DNA from: Piliocolobus tephrosceles
Lineage: Eukaryota; Chordata; Mammalia; Primates; Cercopithecidae
Reading direction: 5' to 3'
Length of the DNA: 64,000 nt
NCBI RefSeq assembly: GCF_002776525.5
Contig: NC_045438.1
Span: forward strand, 162,522,753-162,586,752
Part shown: one piece after another, positions 54,430 to 64,000 of the stretch
Position numbering within the stretch: the first letter of the stretch is position 1
Layout: every line of letters begins with the position of its first letter
Made by a program: the position numbers and the translations under genes
The notes under the pieces: generated by a model
The model's input: only the letters and a program-made list of their open reading frames with translations
Database searches by the model: none
What the model was told of the DNA's origin: nothing

Positions 54430-54605
54430 TGGGCTTCTGTGTGATTTTGAACCCGCCCCTCCACCTCTCTGGGTGCTGAATACACTCATCACCTGAAAGA
54501 ACATTTACCGCCTACTTAACCATGAGCTATGGACATAAATAAATTAACGTTTGTAAAGAGCCTAAGAACGTTCAAAGGAACGGTACCCAGCAGTGAGTAA
54601 ACAGC
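54430..54605 (-). mobile_element. MIR, antisense (diverged)
   Basis: ctgtgtgattttgaacccgc, cacctctctgggtgctg and the 3' part cagcagtgagtaaac fit an antisense MIR loosely. Confidence 0.45.
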
Positions 54606-54759
54606 TCCGTGAAGTGCCAGCTCTGGAGGGCAGTCTTGCATGTCATGAATACCAATGTCTTGACTGATGAACCCACAAACAGGCATTCATCAGTCAAAGA
54701 CAATGGTCTGTGAACTCTTGCAGTTCACGCCCTGCGTGGGCATCAGACCTGAGATTTAC

Positions 54760-55245
54760 TGCTTAATGGGTTTATTTAATAGCTACCCAGAGATGGCGTC
54801 AGATCCCACAGTGGGAGGGCTCAGTCTCGAACAGTGCCCCTCAGCCCTCAGACACCAGTCGTGGGGCCAGGCCTCCAGAGCTTCCGACCCATTGGCTTCA
54901 AGTTGGGGTTCCTACAACTCGCGCTTTGTGTTTGATTAACTTGCTGGAGCGACTCATAGAAGTCAGGGAAACACGTTTACCAGTTTATTTTAAAGAATGT
55001 CGCAAAGGATACAGATAAAGAGATGCACAGGATGAGGTACGGGGAAGGCGCCTGGAGCTTCGGTGCCCTCCCTGGGCGCGCCACCCTCCAGAAGCCTCCA
55101 TGGGTTCAGGTATCTGGAAGCTCCCGGACCCTGTCCTCGTGGATTTTTATGGAGGCTCCGATGCACGTGCATGCCTGACAACCACGCGGAAATGTGACTG
55201 GACAGAAAGCGTGCGACTTAAACCCAGAAAGGCCGACCTGTTCAG
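54760..55245 (-). mobile_element. LTR-like interspersed repeat, family not assigned
   Basis: ggttcctacaactcgcgctt, tgctggagcgactcatagaa, tttaccagtttattttaaag and ggatttttatggaggctccg are words of a common primate LTR-type repeat that I recognise but cannot name. It has more CpGs than its surroundings. Confidence 0.55.
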
Positions 55246-55706
55246 ACTTTTCTTGGCCTCTCTAAGCGGCATTCCTTCCTCTAGGGTATGGGGCAGGACC
55301 TTCTGTGGAATGAGGGTTTTTTGATCCACAAACAGATTAGCATCCCGCCATGGGCAAGTGAGAGAAAAACAGGAGAAGGTCAGAGAGAAAGATTCTGTTT
55401 CCTGAGTCCTAAAGCACCCCAGCATTCTAACAAGGAATGTGGGCATTGGGAGCCAGGAACCTGGACCAAAACCAATACGCATATCCTGACACCACAGGCC
55501 TTCTGCGATGCGACATTTTTCCAGACACTTCCCAGACCTCACAACCCCTCCGTCTTCCTTTCACTGTCGACTTCTCGGGCCTGATGCTAGCAGCTTTTGC
55601 ACACACTGTGCCATTTAACTCTTACATCAGCCCAGTGTCCCAGCCTGCAGGTGTGGCTCAGGGAGCTTAGTGGGTGCTCAAGGACACTGTATTTGAACTT
55701 GAACTG
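55246..55706. other. Unrecognised sequence
   Basis: No feature recognised; 55147-55542 is an open minus-strand frame of 131 codons that overlaps the LTR-like repeat and resembles no protein I know. Confidence 0.4.
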
Positions 55707-55790
55707 CCCGACTCCAAAGTCCAAACTCTTCACTACTTTGCTAGTCTTCCCGACTCCAAAGTCCAAACTCTTCACTACTTTGCTAGTCTT
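55707..55790 (+). repeat. Perfect tandem duplication, 2 x 42 bp
   Basis: Copies 55707-55748 and 55749-55790 are identical (cccgactccaaagtccaaac...tagtctt). Identity implies a very recent event. Confidence 0.97.
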
Positions 55791-57214
55791 CCTGTTTTCA
55801 TCTTGAAATGTGCTTGAGGCAACCCTATTAAACAGTGTTTCTCAGGTCTGTTGCCCACATACAGCAAGAACTACCAGAGCTCACATGCCCTCTTCTGGCC
55901 TGGAGTGAGTTCCCAGCAAATCCCAGTTAGAGCCTGCTGGGGATGCAGGCACGGAAAAGGCCAGGCAGCGGGGTGCTCTGTCCCAGGCTGGAACAGCACA
56001 GCCAAACCACGTCAGAGCCAGGCAGCCCCGAGGTGTGAGGCAGGGAGGCTGGGCTTATTTAACTTTCTCTCTCCCAGGGTTCTGTGGTGCCTGTCTGTAG
56101 GGCACAGAGAAGTTCTGTGAGCTCGTTGTCCCTGTGCTATGAAAAGGCCCTGCAGACGGTGCCACCTGGGCGTGGGGGTGATGAAGGCACAGTGACAGCA
56201 GGTTGGCCTGCTGCCCTGGCAGGGAGCGGTGCTTTGCCAGGCATTGTTTCCCTCATCAAACGGGGGAAACAGGTGGCTGGGCCCAAAGTGCTTCCCTCCG
56301 ACAGGCGTGCGGCTTCACTCCCATCTTCTAGGTCTGAATTAATCCCAGAGCAGCCTTCTCCAGGTGGGCTGGGCAGGAGACAGGTGCATAGGGGAGGGAG
56401 CTGGGGAGGAAAGGAGTGAGAGGAAGGATAGGAGGAAGGAAGGGAGAGAAGGAAGGAGAAAGTTCCCTTGCACTGCCCAATGCCAGTGCGTTGCAGGGTG
56501 GGGAAATGAGAGGGGAAGGCATTGAAGATGTTACTTGTATCCAGGCTTCCCTTGGGATCATCAGGATTTCCTTTGCCTGGGTCCCGATGACCTGTGACTG
56601 GCTAAAGGGGCACCATGAAATCCCCTCACACGTAGCTGCCTCATCAGAGCAGGGAAGGTGGACCTGCTGGGCACAGCAGCCAACGGTGGCCACTTCCTTG
56701 CTCCTCGTCCTCCCCACTGAGTAGCAAATTCTTAGGGAATCCAGAAGACATTCTTACCTGCGAGGGTCGAGTGCCTGGGAGCATTTGAGATCTCCTCTTC
56801 CTCTTGTCCCAGCTGTCACTGCCCTTCCGTCTCTTGTGCCCTCCAGTGCCGAGGTCATGGGCTGGCAGAGCATGTGGCCTGGACCCTCTGCGCATGGGCA
56901 GGCCCTCCTCAGCTGACTTGGCCTGAACTGGGAGCCGGCAGGCTGGGCCAACCCTGAGTCTTGGCCATGGATTATGGGCCAGCTCACAGGCTCTCAGCTC
57001 AGCTGCCCGACGGTCTGCCGCTCCAGCAGCTGCCAGAACACACGGGGGCATCCGGGTCACATGAAGGCTGAGCATCTCCTGGGGACACTAAACGTGAAGG
57101 CTCCCTCCAGCCTAAAGACACCATGAGCCCCCAGTTTACTAGCTGTGGTCACTGTCACAGGCAGGCACAGGGGGAGTCATCTGGAGAGGGGCACGGTCCG
57201 CCTGTCTTGGGCAC
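55791..57214. other. Unrecognised GC-rich sequence
   Basis: No gene is recognised. A (GGAA)-type purine tract lies at about 56402-56460. Several frames of 100-143 codons overlap on both strands, typical of GC-rich noncoding DNA. Confidence 0.4.
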
Positions 57215-57680
57215 TGTATTAGATTCCTACTGCTGCCATAACAAAGCACCTCGAGCTACGTGGCTTAAAACCATAGCAACGTCTGGTCTCACAGTTCTGG
57301 AGGCCTGAAGTATGAAATCAAGCTGTCAGCAGGACCACGTTTCCCTCTGAAACCTGTAGGAGAGGAGCCTTCCTTGTTTCTTCCAGCTTCTGAGAGTTTG
57401 CTGGCAATATTTACGTTCCTTGGCTTATAGATGCTCCACTCCGATCTCTGCCTCCATTGTCACATGGCGTTCTCCACGTGTTTCTGTCTTCATGTGATCG
57501 TCTTCTAATGAGGACACCAGTCACATTGGATCAGGGCCCAGCCTACTCCAGTATGACCTCACCTTCGCTAATGACATCTGCAAAGACCCTACCTCCAAAC
57601 AGAGTCACACTCTGAGGTGCTAAGGGTCAGGACTTCAACCTTTGTTGTTTGGAAGACACACAATTCAACCCATATCTGGG
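57215..57680 (-). mobile_element. MLT1-type LTR, antisense
   Basis: ctgtattagattcctactgc at the left end, then gtctcacagttctggaggcc, tcttctaatgaggacaccag, gaccctacctccaaacagag, ttaagg-like gggtcaggacttcaacc and cacaattcaacccatat: the standard antisense MLT1 order. Confidence 0.88.
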
Positions 57681-57814
57681 GCTGTCAAGGATCTGAGGGC
57701 GAAATTTCCTTCCTCCTTCCTTGTGTAGTCTACTGGTTAAGCCTCAATGGTGAGCAGCTCAGCCTTGCATGCTCTGAAGAGAACACACTGCTCCAGCTCC
57801 CCTGAGCGCATGCG

Positions 57815-57945
57815 TTGCCTGGGGCCTTGTTAAAGGCAGATTCAGACTCAGCTGGTCTGGGGAGGGGCCCAAGACTCTGCATTTCTAATAAGCGCCCAAG
57901 TGATGCTCAGGCTGCTGGTCAGTGAACCACACTTAAATAGCAAGG
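57815..57945 (+). mobile_element. MER5A-type hAT fragment
   Basis: gggccttgttaaaggcagat, ctctgcatttctaataagcg, ccaagtgatgctcaggctgc match MER5-like elements. Confidence 0.7.
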
Positions 57946-58239
57946 AGCTAGCCCACGAAACCTTCCCAAGGAGTCAGGCCCCTCCTGCCCCAGAGGAGAG
58001 GTGGAGGACTGCAAGGTTCAAGTGCTAGAAGGAAGGAAGCAAGCAGAACGCTCCAGTTTAACAGGCAACAGAAAACAGTATCCCTATTACAAGTGCATAG
58101 TCAAATCTGCTCCAAGGCCCCAGGCTGGGAGCTGCCATCTGAATTATCTATAGCCAAATCTCTAGCAAAGAGACAGGCTGAGTTGCCAGGGGGACCTCAG
58201 GGGAGGCCCACCACTTCCGCCTGCTTCCACCTTTGTCCC
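57946..58239. other. Unrecognised spacer
   Basis: No feature recognised. Confidence 0.4.
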
Positions 58240-58460
58240 AATTCAATCAACTCCCACGCTTTTATTTCTCTTGGGAAATACTTTAGAAATGGGATTTTTC
58301 TGGGTCATATGGTAAATGTATGCTTAACTTTTTAAAATAACTTATTAGGTATAATTCACCTACCATAAAATTCTCCCTTTTCTAAAATGTGTGATTCAGT
58401 GGCATTTAGTAGATTCACAGAATTGGGCAACCATTGCCATGGTCTAATTCCGGGATACTT
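58240..58460 (-). mobile_element. Old L1, antisense
   Basis: gtgtgattcagtggcattta, agattcacagaattgggcaa, ccattgccatggtctaattc: antisense L1M words. Confidence 0.75.
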
Positions 58461-59619
58461 ATGGATTAAAGACTTAAATGTTTGACCTAAAACCATAAAA
58501 ACCCTAGAAGAAAACCTAGGCAATACCATTCAGGACATAGGCATGGGCAAATACTTCATGACTAAAACACCAAAAGCAATGGCAACAAAAGCCAAAATAG
58601 ACAAATGGGATCTACTTAAACCAAGGAGCTTCTGCACAGCAAAAGAAACTACCATCAGAGTGAACAGGCAACCTACAGAATGGGAGAACATTTTTGCAAT
58701 CTACCCATCTGACAAAGGGCTAATCTCCAGAACCTACAAAGAACTTAAACAAATTTACAAGAAAAAAATCAAACAATCCCATCAAAAAGTAGGCAAAGGA
58801 GATGAACAGACACTTCTCAAAAGGAGACATTTATGCAGCCAACAGACACATGAAAAAATGCTCATCATCACTGGTCATCAGAGAAACGCAAATCAAAACC
58901 ACAATGAGATACCATCTCACAACAGTTAGAATGGCGATCATTAAAAAGTCAGGAAACAACAGGTGCTGGAGAGGATGTGGAGAAATAGACATGCTTTTAC
59001 ACTGTTGGTGGGAGTGTAAACTAGTTCAACCACTGTGGTAGACAGTGTGGCGATTCCTCAAGGATCTAGAAATAGAAATACCATTTGACCCAGCCATCCC
59101 ATTACTGGGTGTATACCCAAAGGATTATAAATCATGCTGCTATAAAGACACATGCACACATACATTATTTTGGCACTATTCACAATAGCAAAGACTTGGA
59201 ACAAAGTGAAATGTCCATCAATGATAGATTAGATTAAGGAAATTTGGCACATATACACCACGGAATACTATGCAGCCATAAAAAAGGATGAGTTCATGTC
59301 CTTCGTAGGGACATGGTAGAAGCTGGAAACCATCATTCTGAGCAAACTATCTCAAGAACAGAAAACCAAACACTGCATGTTCTCACTCATAGGTGGGAAC
59401 TGAACAATGAGAACACTTGGACACAGGAAGGGGAACATCACACACCGGGGCCTGTCATGGGGTGGGGGGATGGGGGAGGGATAGCATTAGGAGAAATACC
59501 TAATGTAAACGACGAGTTAATGGGTGCAGCAAACCAACACGGTACATGTATATATATGTAACAAACCTGCACGTTGTGCACATGTACCCTAGAACATAAA
59601 GCACAATAAAAAAGAAAAA
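58461..59619 (+). mobile_element. 5'-truncated L1PA-type L1
   Basis: Starts in ORF2 3' part (atggattaaagacttaaatg), keeps pieces of the C-terminal ORF2 frame (58543-58929, 58802-59041; shifted against each other), then the L1PA 3' UTR (gatgggtgcagcaaacca variant gtgcagcaaaccaacacgg) and aacataaagcacaataaaaa. No TSD could be identified. Sequence is close to the copy at 36915. Confidence 0.95.
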
Positions 59620-59664
59620 TGCTAATTCACTTGTAACATTGTACTGTTAGAAACTAAGAGCTCC

Positions 59665-59820
59665 CCTGCCTTAGCTCATTTTAGCCTCACTACAATCCCA
59701 TGAGTATGATTAGTACCCTCATTTTCCAAGTGGGGAAACCAAGTCCCAGAGCTCTGGGAACTGCTCATGTTCTCCCAGCTGGTCAGTGGCAGAGCCACAG
59801 TTCATGCCTGATGCCCGAGG
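59665..59820 (+). mobile_element. MIR
   Basis: tcactacaatcccatgagta, accctcattttccaagtggg, aaaccaagtcccagag, agctggtcagtggcagagcc: MIR in order. Confidence 0.8.
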
Positions 59821-60595
59821 CATCTAACCCTCAGCAGGGCTTTTGGTTCCTCCCTGCTGGAAGGTTAGATGTGTTACCCAGGGGGTGAGGGGTGTGTGGG
59901 GTGGAGTCAGGCCCTGGTTCAAGGGCGGGTGCTGGTCTCACACCATCTGAGTGGAACAAGGCAGACGGCGGGGCTGGTGGCCTGAGAGCAGTGGGTAGAG
60001 GCTCACGGAGTCTGACTCCCATGGGTGGGAGAGGGGTTTTCTACCAGGAAGCCGTGGGCAGTTGGCCTGGCTTTGCTGTGTAGTCACTGGGTGGGAGATG
60101 GACTGAGGAAGTACTCATGCCCACCCCACTGCTTTAGCTCAAGGGACTTTGAGAAGAAGTAGCGTGGATAAACCAGAGGCTCCACCCTCAGCACTGGGGT
60201 CTCACCCTTTCCCTTGCCTCTCTGTGCTGTTGAGTCCACCCTATCTGTTCCCAGGATGCTGCCCAGCTGGGTAGTGTCAGCAGCCCCTGATGCTCCGAGG
60301 AAACCACCAACAGCTGGGGCCACATGGCCTCATTGTTTCTCTCCCTTTGTCCTTTGCAGGCCTGGCTTGCACCCTAGACACCTCCAGCTCCACCCTGCAG
60401 CTTCATCCATGAGCTGTCACTCTCCTGGAGACAGCTCCATGCCCCAGGTGTTCCATCAACTCAAGGCTGACCTTATCCCCAGAGCCCTTTCAGACCCATT
60501 TCTCTGCCCATCTCTTCTGGCAAATCTGCTCCCTCAGCTCTGAGCTGCCATCTCCACTTAGGAGCTGCGCTGCTCATTTGGTTGTGAGATGTAGC
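59821..60595. other. Unrecognised sequence
   Basis: No gene or repeat family recognised. Confidence 0.4.
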
Positions 60596-60729
60596 GAGTC
60601 ATTTTCTTCTTCTATTGTGGCATAATTTGCATACAGCGAAAGGCATAGATCTTAAAGTCTAGAGTTTGATGAGTTTGGACAAATGCATTCATCTGTGTAA
60701 CCACAATCCTATGAAGACAAGAACATTTC

Positions 60730-61071
60730 TGGTCAGATGTGGTAGCTCATGCCTGTAATCCTAACACTTTGGGAGGTTGAGGGAGAACTGATGGAAGCCA
60801 GGAGTTTGAGACCAGCCTGGGCAACACAGTAAGTTCCTATTTCTAAAAGAGAGAGAGAGAGANNNNNNNNNNNNNNNNNNNNNNNNNNNNNNNNNNNNNN
60901 NNNNNNNNNNNNNNNNNNNNNNNNNNNNNNNNNNNNNNNNNNNNNNNNNNNNNNNNNNNNNNCCTGGGCAACACAGTAAGTTCCTATTTCTAAAAGAGAG
61001 AGAGAGAGAAAGAGAATTGCTATTTGGGAATCTGGGCAGCCTAGCCAAAAAAAAAAAAAAAAAAGAGAGAG
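60730..61071 (+). mobile_element. Alu left-arm-derived insertion containing the gap
   Basis: ggtcagatgtggtagctcat...accagcctgggcaacacag is an Alu left arm. It is followed by a GA run, a short non-Alu piece (ttgggaatctgggcagccta) and a poly(A). The TSD agaacatttc is at 60720-60729 and 61072-61081. Confidence 0.8.
60863..60962. other. Assembly gap (100 N) with duplicated flanks
   Basis: The 47 bases just before the gap (60816-60862) are repeated exactly just after it (60963-61009), starting cctgggcaacacagtaagtt. Exactly 100 N is a conventional unknown-size gap. Confidence 0.99.
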
Positions 61072-61745
61072 AGAACATTTCCCATCACCTGAAGATTTCC
61101 CTCGTTCCCCTTTACAGTAAATCCCTTTCCAGCCCCAAGCGACTTCTGATCTGTTTTTTGTCACTGGAGATTACTTTTATCTCTTCTGTAACTTCATAAA
61201 TGCATTTCCCCACTGACAAATAATGTTGACCATCTTTTCATCTTACTGGTCATCTATAATCTTTTTGTGAAGTATTTTTTCAAGTCTGCCGATTTTTTCA
61301 AAATGGTTTTTAAAAACATTATCATCAAGTTGTAGGAATTATTTGTATATTCTGGATATAAGTCAAATATATGTGTTATAAATATTTTTTCCCAATCTGT
61401 GGTTTGTCTATTCATTTTCTCAATAACATATTTCAAAAAGCAGAAGTTTTAAATATGCAAAAAGTTCAGTTTATCATCTTTTTCTTTATTAATGTTTTCT
61501 GTGTCCTTTCTAAAATATCTTTGCCTATCCAAGGTCAAAAAGACGGCCCCACATGTCTTTTTCTTTAAGCTATGTAGTAAGTTTTTGGCTTTTATACTTA
61601 GGTCTGTGCGCCGACTCGAATTAATTTTGTGTGAAGTAGGGTGTCGAGATTTTTCTTTCTTTCCTTATATGAATAACCCATTGCTCCAGCATCATTTGTT
61701 GAAAAGGCCTTCCTTTCTCTATAAGACTGCTTTGGCATCCTAGAT

Positions 61746-63958
61746 ATTTCTCATTAATAATAAAGTATAGATGGCATCAAATGATTCACTCTTGCTACAT
61801 TAGCAGTTGTTTAAAAATAGATGTCAAAGTTTGCTTTATACTAATGTCAAGCTCATTCGTGTGCATTGTGAGGTCCTTTCTTGATTGGGAGAGCAGGGGT
61901 GTGTTGTACTCTCCACATAGCCATGGGTGCACCTGTGTCCTGCACGTGAGCTTCTAACAGCTAAGGGTGCAGCAGGAAGCACAGGCCGGGAAGTGTAGCT
62001 CTAGACAGTGTAATGCAATGATTTCCTTTTCAGATGGAACCTTGTGTTTAACCAGTCTCAAGAGCCCACCTTGATTTTTCTTGTTGAACTCAACATTCTC
62101 TCCGTTGTTTTGCATGTGGGAGTGTGCTATATCCTTCCTAAGGCTTACATCCAGAATAGACAGACACGCTTCCCTTGGGGGAGGGAAGGCTGTGGAGGGC
62201 AATGCACTGCTCATATTCGTAACGTTCCCATCTGTCTTCCATGCCTGGCAGACACAGGGCATGGAGGGAAGGCTGTGGGCTTTAGTCTCAAGGAGAAAGG
62301 ACCTTAAATTCTATCTCCAAAACCCACTGAGGACTCAGGTCTGGTCCTCGGGCCTCATGTTCTCAACTCCCAAGTAGACATATGGTGTACCTTTTGTGGA
62401 GTTTTTGTGAGGTTTAAACGAGATGCATCAAGTTTTACACACACGATTTCCCTACTCCTTGCTGAGCCATTCACACTAGGGCCAGAGATTATAACCCCCA
62501 TTTTAGGGCTGAGGAAATGCAGGCTCAGGGATGTTAATGACTCATCTGTGGCAGAGCTGGGTTTAGACCCCCGGTGTGGCCTTGGGCTTGGTCCGGGACT
62601 CCGAGGAGCATTCCTGCTCCGCTCTCCTCCTGAGCACAGCCCCTGAGCTGTTGTTTCTTATATATGAAAAAAATAGAACTTCCAGTGTTGAGGGGCTTCC
62701 TTTTCCATTTCTTGGCTGCCTGACCACCAGACACCGCTGGGAGTATCTAACCCTGGTTGAGCTTTGCTGACTTTTTCAGGACCTGGGCACAGCCAGGAGC
62801 AGAGCAACCTGGGGAGGGGAAGAAGACACAAATGGCTGTTGAGCCTGCAAGGCCCTCTCTCCACCCGAGGCTCCAGTTGGTCACAGAATCCATTCCCACG
62901 ACAAACCCAATTGCTAGTGCCTGCTGGCCCCAGTCTTGCTGGCGTCTTTAGAGGCCTATCACAGGGACAGGTAACACATGTGCTAGAAGGATTCTTGGTC
63001 CCCAGCTCCAGGATGTGGGCTCCTAGACCATCCTTACAAGGAGAGAAACTCTCTACGTAAGGTTGTCCTCTTACGTCACTGTATTTTGAAGCGCCAGACA
63101 ACAGGGCTGCAGGGAACCTTCTCCAAAAGACCATGCAGTTGCAAGAGTCAAGCCTGAGGGCCCTTTAGGAAGGACTCTCCAGCATATCCCAAGGCACTGC
63201 AGCCCCAGCCCGACCTGTCCTGACCCCCGTGGTGGCCTTCCACCTAAAGACACCCTCAGGATCTCTGCTTCAATGTGGTGTTTGGAAAAATGCTCTGGAA
63301 ACCCCAGTTTGAGGCCCAGCTCTACAATACTTCACTGTCACTGTGCCCTTAGGTAAGTCACTTTGTCCCTTTGTACTTCAGTGTCTTCGCGTATAGACGG
63401 GGGGACACGTGGATGTCCTGTGGGATCTGTTCCAGTTTGGACGGTTCACGCATCCATCGTTTTCCCCCTGAATAATGATCAGAGCAGTGTCCCTTCTTGA
63501 TGGCTTATCAGGTGCCGGGTTCTGTGGCAAGAGCTGTGTGCGACGTCTCACACAACCCTCACCACAGCCTCTGCAGCAGGCGCTATTATTATCCTCATTT
63601 GACAAAGGAGGAAACTTAGCGTCCCAGAGGGTCACAGCCATAGCGCTGGTATTGGTCACCATGCTGTCCTTCCTGTGGGAATCATGTGTTTCTTGAACTG
63701 CAAAGTGATTTCATCTAATGGATTAATTTCCCTTTCTTCTTCCTCGTTCATTATTTATTCTCCTGTGGGAGTCACATGAAAAAGTCAAGAGCTGTCTGTC
63801 CCTTTGGCTCTTTGGTGGTAGCGAAGGCTCACTTTTGGCACAAGTGCAGAGTGGACCCTGAGGGGGTTCTGCACAAGCCCTCGTAGAAACAGAATGAAGG
63901 TCTAGGGAGCAAGAGAGAGGCACAGACCCTACAGTCAACACACTACTGTTTACACAGA
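61746..63958. other. Mostly unrecognised, with three MIR fragments
   Basis: MIR-like pieces: 62440-62575 plus (accccattttagggctgagg-type wording, seen as acccccattttagggctgag), 63290-63430 minus (agtcactttgtccctttgta, acttcagtgtcttcg) and 63510-63640 plus (gctattattatcctcatttg, aggaggaaacttagcgtccc). No gene recognised. Confidence 0.55.
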
Positions 63959-64000
63959 TTTTTTTTTTTTGAGACAGGGTCTTGCTTTGTTGCTCAGGCT
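63959..64000 (-). mobile_element. Alu, antisense, cut by the window edge
   Basis: Poly(T) then gagacagggtcttgctttgt and tgctcaggct, the 3' end of an antisense Alu. Confidence 0.9.

Larger units (their letters stand above)
60596..61745 (-). mobile_element. Old L1, antisense, interrupted by an Alu-derived insertion and the gap
   Basis: attgtggcataatttgcata, gtttggacaaatgcattcat; after the insertion, gtttgtctattcattttctc, tttgcctatccaaggtcaaa and gctccagcatcatttgttga. These are antisense L1 words in order. Confidence 0.85.

Noticed and set aside
55147..55542. 131-codon minus frame as a gene
   Set aside because: It starts within an LTR-like repeat and resembles no protein I know.
58430..59640. 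TSD for the L1 at 58461
   Set aside because: ctaattc occurs on both sides, but it is not adjacent to the L1 5' end, so it cannot be used as a TSD.
60733..61164. 143-codon frame with an internal X run and duplicated peptide
   Set aside because: It is a reading through the N gap and its duplicated flank in Alu/L1 sequence.
1..64000. CRISPR array, tRNA, snRNA or bacterial-type operon
   Set aside because: No regularly spaced repeats with unique spacers, no tRNA box A/B pair in a cloverleaf and no U-snRNA start were seen; all evidence points to a primate nuclear genome.

Overview
This window is primate nuclear DNA, most likely from an Old World monkey (macaque, baboon or guenon type), taken from a draft assembly: it holds a 10-base and a 100-base run of N. 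The primate call rests on about 16 Alu copies, L1PA-like L1 3' ends and THE1/MST-type MaLR retroviral LTRs. The Old World monkey call rests on an AluY at about 47172-47466 with the segment gagatccggccactg, which I know as characteristic of Old World monkey AluY (AluYRa-type) lineages. No multi-exon host gene can be reconstructed; the window looks intergenic or deep-intronic.

Layout. 1-8090: mostly unrecognised sequence with MIR fragments, a large TTC/TCC tract grown from an Alu tail (and broken by the first N run), and a 5S rRNA-like fragment. 8090-17160: three old L1s, a Tigger-type DNA transposon holding an Alu, a twin-primed young L1, several Alus and a MER5A. 17178-18322: broken GAPDH retrocopy. 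18323-21114: unrecognised. 21117-23268: long decayed Tigger1. 24385-25560: L2 and MER-type repeats. 26595-31067: antisense old L1 carrying a complete minus-strand MaLR provirus (itself carrying a solo LTR) and a complete intron-less CFAP36 copy with an intact 342-codon frame. 33352-33596: a candidate terminal exon on the minus strand. 33930-43426: dense nest of Alu, a 7SL-like monomer, MaLR LTRs, a young L1 with a 3' transduction, and a full-length THE1-type provirus. 43760-49500: L2, an old L1 with an inverted 5' end and two Alus at one target site, and an MLT1 LTR split by an L1. 50309-50770: broken RPL34 retrocopy. 51391-64000: mostly unrecognised sequence with old L1, MIR, MLT1, a younger L1, and a suspicious assembly gap at 60863-60962.

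No operon or pathway links these features. The best candidate for a functional product is the CFAP36 retrocopy. The other coding-like signals are small (minus-strand exon at 33501-33596, exon-like segment inside the L1 transduction, unrecognised 108-codon frame at 19392) and need transcript or conservation data. Repeat subfamily names come from recognition of consensus sequence by eye; boundaries without a stated target-site duplication (TSD) are good to roughly 10-30 bases.
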